A DNA stretch of 59,031 bases from Bacteroidia bacterium (GTDB lineage Bacteria; Bacteroidota; Bacteroidia; Cytophagales; Cyclobacteriaceae): positions 1 to 59,031 of the forward strand of contig JAUIAO010000039.1 in NCBI GenBank assembly GCA_030425425.1. Reading direction: 5' to 3'. Below the pieces are notes generated by a model. The model was not told where the DNA came from. It made no database searches and was given only the letters and a program-made list of their open reading frames with translations. Below, piece by piece: positions 42,962 through 51,365 of this stretch. The translations under genes and the position numbers were made by a program. The stretch's first letter is position 1; every line of letters starts with the position of its first letter.

Positions 42962-43820
42962 ATGAAAAGAGCTTTTCTCTTTCATTTGCTACTCCTGATT
43001 GGTTTGATCGTTTCTTCTCAGTCAGCAAATCAACCGGATACTATTCTGTACAATAGTGATTGGCATAAGGTAGAAAACGAGAAAGATGCTTCATACCTGC
43101 AAATAATCAAATATGAAGACGAGAAAATCTTCATGACTAACTTTTATATGCCCTCCCGCAAGCTTTACAATCATGGTGAAGTATATCAGTTGAGACCGTT
43201 TATGCATCAAGGCTTAGTGCACTGGTATTATGAAAATGGTCAAATCAAGAAACAAGCTCGATATCAGAATGGCGTAAGTGTCGGGATGGAGAAACATTTT
43301 TTTTGAGGATGGACATCCAGCTTATGAATATTTTCATGAGGACAATAAAACCTATACGGTTCAGATCTGGGATGAAAACAATTATGAACCCTTACTAAAA
43401 AATGGAAATGGATTGATAATCTCTGGTGATGGAGACAACTTGATCAATCATACTACCTACAAAGATTCCATTTGTGTGGAATCATATCACATTCGAACGA
43501 ACAAAAAAGACACAGTCTATACCATTTGCGACACATATGTATCCTACAAAGGTGGTCTGGAAAAAATGTACCAAAAAATAAAAAATCGAACTAACTATTC
43601 ACTAAATGCATGGCAAAGAGGTCATACAGGTACAGTTTATGTGGAATGCATCATAGATAAAGATGGAATTCCAACAGAAATTCGGGTAGTTGAAAAAGTG
43701 TTCTACGAATTTGATCTGGAGGCAATTAAAGTAGTCGAATCCCTGAAAAAATGGATAGTTGGCAGACACAAAGGGAAGCCCGTCAAATGTTTGATTGTGC
43801 TCCCCATTGAGTTTTATTAG
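42962..43820 (+). pseudogene. MORN-like / TonB C-terminal-domain protein, frameshifted at T8
   Basis: Two overlapping frames (42962-43306 and a +1 frame ending at 43820) read as one protein if one T is removed from the run of eight at 43297-43304. The join then runs MEKHFFEDGHPAYEYF without a break, giving 285 residues. The N-terminus is a signal peptide (MKRAFLFHLLLLIGLIVS). A MORN/YwqK-like stretch follows (LVHWYYENGQIKKQARYQNG). The C-terminal part (GTVYVECIIDKDGIPTEIRV, then LEAIKVVESLKKW and CLIVLPIEF) is a TonB C-terminal-like domain that contacts outer-membrane receptors. It could be a sequencing error, a true pseudogene, or a phase-variable or slippage-dependent gene. Confidence 0.75.
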
Positions 43821-43839
43821 TCTATTAAAACAATCTATA

Positions 43840-46404
43840 TCACTCTAGCCAAACTGCTCTTATTCCAATTTTTTGTGACTCTAGTTTTTCCTGATCTGTT
43901 AGCCCAGGACCTATCGAAATCTGCAATGTTTCAATTTTGCCTATATCAAATGTTTCATGCTCAGATCGCTCAAAATAATAAGGTAAAAATGTTGGGTATG
44001 GTCGAGGCATGGTGATGATTTTCACCTTCTCCAACTCTTCCAAAGGAATTCGGTATTCATCAGCACTTTCCCTCAACTGTATGATTTTACCATATGCGTT
44101 TCCATCATTTGAGACCAAAGCCACCTGAATTTTTCCTGGAGCACCGTCAATTGACCTTCCCGATATGACCAAATACTTTTTATTAATCAGGTCCTCATTT
44201 CTTCCTCCCAAATGATCTTTAAAGCAGTAACGCATTGTATAGTCGTACAAAGGATCTGCATCCGGATTCTCAGGGTCTGGCTTGAAAAGCTGCTCAATAT
44301 TCAGCAACAATTCACCCTGTCCCGGCTTTGCCAATGGAAGTAGCTTCGATCCCGGTGCCCAATTGCGGGAAACCTCCTGATCATCCGTCAGAGCATTGTA
44401 TAGATATATCGGCTCAACAATATCCAGCACGTTCAGTTCGTATGGTTCAGAGTCAAAATCCCAATCTCCCGGCAATGATGAAATCCCTTCAGGATAGATG
44501 CGGTCATCCAGAATGATATAGTATTTCAAAACGCCTGAATTCACCAACTCAGCCGGCACTTCTGCTACATATTCAAAACCATGTTTTTTCTTAAGGGGAA
44601 GTTCTACAGGTGTCCAACCATCATAAGCTAACACTCTTGCGGACATGATTGAATTCGGGGAAATGATTTGCGCGGTGATTTTAAAAGCTTTTCCTGCTGA
44701 GATAGACTCCAATGGTTTGTGCAACACATATTCTTTCGACAAAGTGCTGGCAGGAGCAGTAAATTCTTCAAGACGAATATTCTTCCATTTCACACCTCTC
44801 TTAACTTTTGATTTCACCCCGGACTTTTTCAAAAGATAGGTTCCTGGTTTTATAGAAAATGAACCTTCCCTAATCTCTGAGGCAAATTCGTTATTGGCAT
44901 TAAGAGGTTGTATAGTAAAATCAGTCCCTAGTTCTTCCAGATTAATTTTCATGGTCCTTTCATTCCATACAATCTCAGCCAACTTTCTCTTTAGACTATT
45001 TCTTCCAAATGGATCTTCCACCCAGACGGCATCCGGCAACACCTCCAATCTCCAAATTCCTTTTTCAATTCTATCCAGAAAATACGCTCCTGTTCCATCA
45101 TACTGAACAACCTTGGAGTTTCCCCAACCGGCTATTTCACGAAGCTTTTTCTCTTTTTTGGGCGTGAGCGAATTGTGATTGGTATAGAAGAATTTATCCA
45201 CGGCATTGTAAACCGCCAAGTCATCCTCATAGCTCACCAAAAAATCATCGAATGCGGCATTATCTGGATATTTTCCATAGTCCTGATACCTAGGCACCTT
45301 GTGAAAAACCTCAGAAGTAATTTTCAATGAAAGCGCCTTTTGAGGCGTGTAAGCCAGGTTCATGTAGTGAGTATTGTACTCGGTATTGGCATATGACAAA
45401 AAAGTAGGATCATATGCAAAATGAGTCGCCCACTGAATGCCCGCAGTTCTAAAACTTCGCGCCATGGCCGGATACATGTAAGAACGACCAACATCCGCCG
45501 CATCAAATTCATAAACGACCTTTGCTGCAGATTGGAATCGTGAATTGTCAGCAAATGGAATATCATACCGATCTACATTGGGCAACAGATTTCCTTGTAA
45601 CTCTTCGCCGGCACCTAAGCCCGTAGGATACCACTGGAAAGTACCACCTTGAGCTCCACCATCCAGATAAGCATCCACACGATGTACTGCATGACTGAAA
45701 TTGTAAAAGATTGGCTTCTGACAGTCGGTGCTCCTCATTGCCTGAATCATTTTTCCCACATATCTGGCTACAGAATCAGCTGATTGCCTATGATGTGGCT
45801 CATTACTCACCTCAAACGCCACAATATTGGGATCATCCTTGTAAGCTAGGCCAGTATATGGATTGATATGATTTAGAAACTGAGCAAGATAATTCTCCTG
45901 AGCTTTGATAGCTTCTTCATTGGTGAGACAGCCATCTTTTCCATATTTATGTGCAAACCCGGGCGTCCAGGTATCTCTTTCAGGCCACCCATTTCCCCAG
46001 AAAGCTATTGGTGTTAGTAACATTTTCATGCCTCTATCCTGCATTTCTTTCAGCATGAAATCAAACAAATCGAGATGTTCGTTTTCAATCAGATTTCCCA
46101 AGGTATCACTAATCTCTGTATCCCAGACATGTACCCGATAGGCATCAAAACCCAGTCTGGCAAAGTGATAAACGTCATTCCTGATGGCATGCTTTGGGTC
46201 TATCCCCAGCTTTTTGGCTGAGCGGTAAGCATGCGCAAATGGCACAGTATAATTCACTCCAAAACCATAAACTTCTTTACCGGATTCTGTCCACCTCATC
46301 ACTCCATTTTCATCCACCAAAACACATGGCTGCTGAGCGAAAAGGGCAGAAATTCCCAGACCAAGTGAAAACATGGTCGCTATGAATACCTTTTTGAGTA
46401 TCAT
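43840..46404 (-). CDS. Clan GH-A glycoside hydrolase (GH5- or GH147-like) with long C-terminal region
   Basis: An 854-residue secreted protein: signal peptide (MILKKVFIATMFSLGLGISALFA), an (alpha/beta)8-barrel domain to about residue 430, and a C-terminal beta-rich part. The acid/base is E202 in VAFEVSNEPHH and the nucleophile E299 in VVYEFDAAD, the clan GH-A pair. It closes a galactan locus after the GH53 gene, so a beta-galactosidase or galactan-trimming role fits. GH147 and GH5 are the closest candidates I can name, but the exact family needs a profile search. A 46-bp stem-loop (46439-46484) precedes it in the operon. Confidence 0.78.
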   Translation of the reverse strand: MILKKVFIATMFSLGLGISALFAQQPCVLVDENGVMRWTESGKEVYGFGVNYTVPFAHAYRSAKKLGIDPKHAIRNDVYHFARLGFDAYRVHVWDTEISDTLGNLIENEHLDLFDFMLKEMQDRGMKMLLTPIAFWGNGWPERDTWTPGFAHKYGKDGCLTNEEAIKAQENYLAQFLNHINPYTGLAYKDDPNIVAFEVSNEPHHRQSADSVARYVGKMIQAMRSTDCQKPIFYNFSHAVHRVDAYLDGGAQGGTFQWYPTGLGAGEELQGNLLPNVDRYDIPFADNSRFQSAAKVVYEFDAADVGRSYMYPAMARSFRTAGIQWATHFAYDPTFLSYANTEYNTHYMNLAYTPQKALSLKITSEVFHKVPRYQDYGKYPDNAAFDDFLVSYEDDLAVYNAVDKFFYTNHNSLTPKKEKKLREIAGWGNSKVVQYDGTGAYFLDRIEKGIWRLEVLPDAVWVEDPFGRNSLKRKLAEIVWNERTMKINLEELGTDFTIQPLNANNEFASEIREGSFSIKPGTYLLKKSGVKSKVKRGVKWKNIRLEEFTAPASTLSKEYVLHKPLESISAGKAFKITAQIISPNSIMSARVLAYDGWTPVELPLKKKHGFEYVAEVPAELVNSGVLKYYIILDDRIYPEGISSLPGDWDFDSEPYELNVLDIVEPIYLYNALTDDQEVSRNWAPGSKLLPLAKPGQGELLLNIEQLFKPDPENPDADPLYDYTMRYCFKDHLGGRNEDLINKKYLVISGRSIDGAPGKIQVALVSNDGNAYGKIIQLRESADEYRIPLEELEKVKIITMPRPYPTFLPYYFERSEHETFDIGKIETLQISIGPGLTDQEKLESQKIGIRAVWLE

Positions 46405-46438
46405 TTTTAGTTGTTATTTATTTAGAAACTTCACTAAG

Positions 46439-46484
46439 AAAACATGGGGCCTCAGGTAGATTCCTTAGGCCATTACCATGTTTT
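46439..46484 (-). other. Intercistronic stem-loop between GH53 and GH-A genes
   Basis: AAAACATGG (46439-46447) pairs with CCATGTTTT (46476-46484), and an inner GGCCT (46448-46452) pairs with AGGCC (46467-46471). The imperfect hairpin lies 12 nt after the galactanase stop and 34 nt before the next start. No T-run follows on the minus strand. It looks like an mRNA stability or read-through control element. Confidence 0.6.
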
Positions 46485-46496
46485 CAAGAGAATTGG

Positions 46497-47705
46497 TCAT
46501 TCGTTTGTATCATATTCATATTTGATGAAATCAAATCCCGAATGGGCATTTCCATCAAAATCAAAAAAGGTATTACTCTCCCAGCTAGAACCTGTATTCC
46601 ACTGATCCTTAGCCTCCGAGGTAATCCAAGCCGGCTCCCAATAAACGATCCCGGAACCTCCGGCAGAAATCATGCTTTGTGTAAGATCAATCATCATATT
46701 AAGCTGACCCTCCAAAGTATATGGATAGCCTGTCAAAGGGGTGTCACCTCCAAAAAGATTAGGATAACTATCATTTGCAGCTGTAGTCCATGGATAGGCA
46801 GTTTCAAGAATAACCACCTCTTTATTGAACTTACTCACAAAACCTGCGACATTATCTTCCAGCTGATGTGGTCGTATGGTAGTATGCCAGACGGGATAGT
46901 AAGAGAACCCTATCATATCAAAGTCCTTCACCCCTGCGGTATTGATTAGACTATTAAACCACCAGTCCACATTCTCAGGGTCTGCTACATGAAAGAGGAT
47001 TTTCGTATCGGGATTTACATCTCTGATTGCCGAAATGGCTCTTTTCGCCACACTCCCAAAATTGGCCCAGCCAGATTCGCAAACATTCAGGTTTGGAAAA
47101 CCAGCATTTCTTCCGGAGAGCATCATCCCACAATTGGTTTCATTACCCACCTGTACAAGCTCCGGCATCAAACCTTTGCCATTGAGGTAACTCAATACCT
47201 CGTATGTGTAATTGTAAACTGAATCACCGAGCGTAGTAATATCAGAAATATCGACCCATGCAGCGGGCACTTTTTGTTTGCCTGGATCAGCCCAATCATC
47301 AGAATAATGAAAGTCAAGCAGCACTTCCATCCCCTGTGCTTTGGATTTGGCAATGGCTTTTTCCACATCATATAGATCATTATAAAGCTGGGTACCACTA
47401 GCACCATAAACTTCCTTAGTCCAGGCAGGATTGTGCCACAGTCTCAACCTAACCAGGTTCGTTCCTTTTGATGCAAATATTTCGTATGGATCTTTCTGGA
47501 TGCCTTCATCTTTATACACTCCTGCATGGTCGAGGATCTGATTGACGTAAGAAAGGTCTGCACCAAAATAAAATTTATCTATTGTTACAGAATCCTCGGG
47601 CTCCGGATCGGTCTTGACAATATAATCCCTGGATTCTTCCTGACAACCAACCAGACTCCAAATCAATAAGAACAAGGTAGCCATACTCAAAATATTTTTG
47701 CTCAT
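46497..47705 (-). CDS. Arabinogalactan endo-beta-1,4-galactanase (GH53), lipoprotein
   Basis: Endo-hydrolase of beta-1,4-galactan side chains of pectin. The 402 residues start with a lipoprotein signal ending LVGC (C21), followed by QEES, an acidic sequence favouring outer-membrane surface export. The GH53 domain begins FYFGADLSYVNQILDHAG and contains TNLVRLRLWHNPAW and LLDFHYSDDWADPGKQ. The acid/base is E189 in QVGNETNCGM and the nucleophile is E301 in VVILETAYPW. The usual calcium-binding loop is not identifiable by eye. It fixes the likely substrate of the whole locus. A hairpin lies between it and the SusE-like gene. Confidence 0.94.
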   Translation of the reverse strand: MSKNILSMATLFLLIWSLVGCQEESRDYIVKTDPEPEDSVTIDKFYFGADLSYVNQILDHAGVYKDEGIQKDPYEIFASKGTNLVRLRLWHNPAWTKEVYGASGTQLYNDLYDVEKAIAKSKAQGMEVLLDFHYSDDWADPGKQKVPAAWVDISDITTLGDSVYNYTYEVLSYLNGKGLMPELVQVGNETNCGMMLSGRNAGFPNLNVCESGWANFGSVAKRAISAIRDVNPDTKILFHVADPENVDWWFNSLINTAGVKDFDMIGFSYYPVWHTTIRPHQLEDNVAGFVSKFNKEVVILETAYPWTTAANDSYPNLFGGDTPLTGYPYTLEGQLNMMIDLTQSMISAGGSGIVYWEPAWITSEAKDQWNTGSSWESNTFFDFDGNAHSGFDFIKYEYDTNE

Positions 47706-47718
47706 AATAATAAATGTT

Positions 47719-47742
47719 AGGCGAAGGATTGGTCCTTCGCCT
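47719..47742 (-). other. Intercistronic hairpin between SusE-like and GH53 genes
   Basis: AGGCGAAGGA and TCCTTCGCCT form a perfect 10-bp stem with a 4-nt loop. It lies 6 nt after the SusE-like stop and 13 nt before the GH53 start codon. On the minus strand no T-run follows. It may attenuate transcription or protect the upstream mRNA, giving more binding protein than enzyme. Confidence 0.7.
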
Positions 47743-47748
47743 TTTAGT

Positions 47749-49776
47749 TTACTGTGTCAAATCAACAGTTTTATTTGCTAAATCCACAGTGACTTTAAAA
47801 GTTCCTCCCGTGCCAATGAATCTGAAATTATCGTCATTATCCCCGACAGCCTCCAAAAGACTAGAAACAGAACCAGTGAAATATCCGGCACTATAGTCAT
47901 CTGACCAATTGTCTGCTTCTTCGAAAAACCGGAAAGTAGAAGCATTGGCAAATGTCACATTAGTGGCTTCATATACTCCGTCACCAGATGTGGTAAAGGT
48001 TGGTGAATTGGCGAAAGTCCAGCTCTGATCATCTCCAACAAGGTAAAGGTTGGCAGGATAACCTGCCCCAGCCTCCACCGTAACGGATTTACTACTCAAA
48101 TCAACAGTAATGGTATAAACTCCCGATGCTGCCAAAAATTCGAAATTAGCGTCATTATCTCCTTTTGCTCCCAGCTCAGAATCAACTGTAGTAAAATAGT
48201 TATAGTCGAAATCGTCTGTCCAATTGTCAGCTTCTTCAAAGAATCGGAAAGTGGAGTTCTGATTGAAAGTCACTCCTTTCGCCTGGAAAACACCGGAACC
48301 CTGACTCTCAAATGCAGGGGAATTGGCAAATGACCAACTTTGATCATCTCCCACCAGATACAAAGTAGATGGGAAAGCAGCAGTAGGTTCTACACTCACT
48401 GATTTATCAACAAAAGAAACTGTGATGGTATAATTACCTGATTCTGCTAGAAATTCGAAATTGGCATCACCATCTCCCTTAGCGCCCAATTCAGCATCTA
48501 CTATGGCGAAATAGTCGAAATCATAGTCATCAGACCAGTTGTCAGCTTCCTCAAAGAAACGGAAAGTGGAATTTTGATTAAATGCTACACCTTCAGCTTC
48601 AAACACTCCTTCACTAAGTGTTTTGAATGTTGGTGAACTGGCAAATGACCACCCCTGATCATCACCTACCAGGTACAAGGTTGTTGGGTATTCGGAAGCT
48701 ACTTCATAAGTTATCGTCTTGTCATTTAGTGAGACATTGATGTTGTAAGTAGCTGTGGCCCCTGTAAATCTGAAGTTGTCATCATTGTCATTCGCTGCAG
48801 TAAACTCCGCAGGTACACCGCCTTCAAAATACGCATATCCATATTGTGTAGCTCCCCAGTCTGGAGATTCAAAAAATCTGAAATGTCCATCCTGCTGCAA
48901 AACCGCCGTACCTTCAAATTTACCTCCACCGAGGAAAGTCAATGAAGCCGCTTGCTGCAAGTCCCAACTTTGCCCATCGCCTATTACGTATAATGTGGGT
49001 AATTCACCTTGCTCCAGAGTGATGGTATTCGTATTGAGGTTTACAATCATTTTATACACACCATCTGCTCCGGTGAAGATGAAATTATTGTCACTGTCCT
49101 CACCACTTACAAGCTCAGAAGGAATAGTTGAGAAATCACTAAAGCCCCATTGCTGAGCATCCCAGGATGGGGTAGCAAAAAATCTGAATTTACCGTTTTC
49201 GGTAAACAATCCAATAGCTTCATAAGTACCCGGACCTGTACTTGATGCTTCCAGGGCATCTGTCAGACTCCAACTCTGTGCATCCCCAATGATATATATC
49301 GGCGGGAAAGTAGCCAGGTATGGTGTAATGTTGGCCGAGACCACATTGGAGTAAACTGACGCAACTTCGTCAGACACTACTGACATCACTCTAAATTCTA
49401 TACTCTCTTCCACATCAGCCTCAAGACCCATACCTAGCAGCGATGCGTTGACGTCACCAATCAATGGAGAAATGGTCAGATCCTGGGTGCTACCAATCGC
49501 AACCGCATTAGCAAAATCATTGCCGGCAACATCCATTTGAAGCGTGTATGTGATAGACGCTTGATAGCCAAAGTCAGTTTCCGTCCAGGAAAATTCATTG
49601 AAAACATTGTCATTCGTCTCAAAAGTGAATGTATAATCCGGTGCATCCGGTGCATTCAGCACATTTGGAGTTACATCAGATTTTATGATTGTCTTCTCAA
49701 AATCCTCCTCACAAGCCGACAAACCTAAGAAGGCCACGACTATCAGTAATAAGTTTATATAATTTTTGAAATTCAT
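47749..49776 (-). CDS. SusE/SusF-like surface lipoprotein with five carbohydrate-binding repeats
   Basis: A 675-residue lipoprotein with lipobox LSAC (C22) followed by EED. Residues 25-150 form a SusE-type N-terminal domain. Five repeats of about 100 residues follow, starting near 159, 260, 366, 470 and 574. Each has a YLVGDDQSW-like start, an FRFFEEADNW-like middle and a DDNF/DANF-type turn. The last three are much closer to each other than to the first two, at both protein and DNA level. The repeats resemble SusE/SusF starch-binding modules, but here the locus suggests galactan. It follows SusD at 18 bp and is surface-exposed. Confidence 0.87.
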   Translation of the reverse strand: MNFKNYINLLLIVVAFLGLSACEEDFEKTIIKSDVTPNVLNAPDAPDYTFTFETNDNVFNEFSWTETDFGYQASITYTLQMDVAGNDFANAVAIGSTQDLTISPLIGDVNASLLGMGLEADVEESIEFRVMSVVSDEVASVYSNVVSANITPYLATFPPIYIIGDAQSWSLTDALEASSTGPGTYEAIGLFTENGKFRFFATPSWDAQQWGFSDFSTIPSELVSGEDSDNNFIFTGADGVYKMIVNLNTNTITLEQGELPTLYVIGDGQSWDLQQAASLTFLGGGKFEGTAVLQQDGHFRFFESPDWGATQYGYAYFEGGVPAEFTAANDNDDNFRFTGATATYNINVSLNDKTITYEVASEYPTTLYLVGDDQGWSFASSPTFKTLSEGVFEAEGVAFNQNSTFRFFEEADNWSDDYDFDYFAIVDAELGAKGDGDANFEFLAESGNYTITVSFVDKSVSVEPTAAFPSTLYLVGDDQSWSFANSPAFESQGSGVFQAKGVTFNQNSTFRFFEEADNWTDDFDYNYFTTVDSELGAKGDNDANFEFLAASGVYTITVDLSSKSVTVEAGAGYPANLYLVGDDQSWTFANSPTFTTSGDGVYEATNVTFANASTFRFFEEADNWSDDYSAGYFTGSVSSLLEAVGDNDDNFRFIGTGGTFKVTVDLANKTVDLTQ
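47755..49300 (-). repeat. Five tandem repeats in the SusE-like gene
   Basis: Units of about 300-320 bp recur. The three at 47755-48680 are nearly alike: the segment around AGACCAGTTGTCAGCTTC (48532-48549) has close copies near 48211 and 47901. The two units at 48720-49300 are diverged. This looks like recent duplication within the gene. Confidence 0.7.
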
Positions 49777-49794
49777 GATCTTAAGTTTTTCGGA

Positions 49795-51348
49795 TTAATA
49801 TTCAGGGTTTTGCTCAAGATTCGGATTGACAGCCATCTCTGCGGATGGAATTGGGAACAAGTCTCTGTAGGAAGCTGATGCAGCCCCGTCTTTTACATTA
49901 CCCTTCCATGGCCACACATAATCACCACCTGTAAACACTCCAAACCTTACCAAATCGGTTCTTCTGTGTCCTTCCCAGAAAAGTTCTCTTGCTCGTTCGT
50001 CAAGTATAAAATCCAAATCCAGATCAGCATCGCCAATGTTGCCTGTAGCATCACCAAAAGCACGCTCTCGCAGATTATTGACGTATGTCAAAGCCTGACT
50101 TCTGGTACCTCCAGTACCGCCGCGAAGTACTGCCTCAGCATACATGAGATAAGCATCCGCTAATCGGAAAAGTGGCCAGTCAGTATCCACGAATACCGGC
50201 TGATCAGAATCAGATGGAGTGCCGTCCAGTTTTCTGTTTCTGAATTTAGTAATCGCATATCCATCTGTGAATATCCCAATATCATTGATCTCCAGATTTT
50301 GACCATCTGTCCAGAACAATGCTCTACCATCATTGGCCATATCAAATTTCTCGACTAAGGCTGAAGTAGTTCTCAAACCAGCCCATGCCTCACCAGTGCC
50401 CATCAAATCATATGTAGGCATGGATCCTCCTATCTGCGCGTGGAGCACATAGACCATTCCACCGTATGATTGTGTATTGATTCCATCGAATGTGATTGGG
50501 AAAATCATCTCTGGAGATGTATGATTATCGGCTACAAAATTGTGCATATAGTCACTAGAAAGGGAATACCCCGCTGCCATCACCTTATCCAGAGTGGCAA
50601 TACACTCGGTGTATTTTGGTGTACCTGTATAGACTTCCGCATTGAGATATAGTTTGGCCAACAGCATCCAGGCGGCTCCTTTATCGGCTCTTCCATATTC
50701 AAATCCCGGATCTCCAAGGTCTGACTCCATATCTATCAGGTCTGCCACTACATAATCAAACAATTCTGAACGAGAGACCTGCTCAGGAAAGAAAGCTCCA
50801 GGCAAATCCTCCTCTGTCACAAATGACATCTGACCAAACATATCAATCCCATGACTGTAAGCCAGTGCTCTAAGAAACCTCGCTTCTGCGTTGAATTTCA
50901 TCAGATCAGGATCACTGCTTCCGGCAGTTGCGCGAATGAATTCATTGGCAATAGAAACAGTGTACATGATTCGTGAGTACATCGCACCGATAAAGACATC
51001 CGTTGCTGTCCATGTATGCCAGTGCAAATCTTTGATCGTTGCATCATTCCATGAAAGCACCGCTTCTTCTGTAGTCAACTCCTGACAATTCCAGTATTGA
51101 CGCAGATAGTTTCCAAAACCTTCGTCTATATCTTCAATATCCGGAAGTCCAAAAGGTCCCTGCTGACCACTCAATGCAAATGATGCATACAGCTTAGCCA
51201 GACCCTCTTTATAGTCATCTACAGTATTGTAAACATTCTTTGAAGTCGTCAGATTGGGATCAATAGGTGATACATCCAAATCTTTCACACATCCACTCAG
51301 CACGAACAGAATGGAAGCGATCAGTGTAGTTTTTATATACAATTTCAT
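49795..51348 (-). CDS. susD: SusD/RagB family outer-membrane lipoprotein
   Basis: Surface glycan-binding lipoprotein that caps its SusC partner. The 517 residues begin with a lipobox LSGC (C20) and SusD N-terminal features (NVYNTVDDYKEGLAKLYASF). The C-terminal family block includes YLMYAEAVLRGGTGG, then AFGDATG, LDERARELFWEGHRRTDLVR and the closing FPIPSAEMAVNPNL. It sits 17 bp after SusC and 18 bp before the SusE-like gene. Confidence 0.95.
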   Translation of the reverse strand: MKLYIKTTLIASILFVLSGCVKDLDVSPIDPNLTTSKNVYNTVDDYKEGLAKLYASFALSGQQGPFGLPDIEDIDEGFGNYLRQYWNCQELTTEEAVLSWNDATIKDLHWHTWTATDVFIGAMYSRIMYTVSIANEFIRATAGSSDPDLMKFNAEARFLRALAYSHGIDMFGQMSFVTEEDLPGAFFPEQVSRSELFDYVVADLIDMESDLGDPGFEYGRADKGAAWMLLAKLYLNAEVYTGTPKYTECIATLDKVMAAGYSLSSDYMHNFVADNHTSPEMIFPITFDGINTQSYGGMVYVLHAQIGGSMPTYDLMGTGEAWAGLRTTSALVEKFDMANDGRALFWTDGQNLEINDIGIFTDGYAITKFRNRKLDGTPSDSDQPVFVDTDWPLFRLADAYLMYAEAVLRGGTGGTRSQALTYVNNLRERAFGDATGNIGDADLDLDFILDERARELFWEGHRRTDLVRFGVFTGGDYVWPWKGNVKDGAASASYRDLFPIPSAEMAVNPNLEQNPEY

Positions 51349-51365
51349 ATCAGTTCTTGCTTTGA

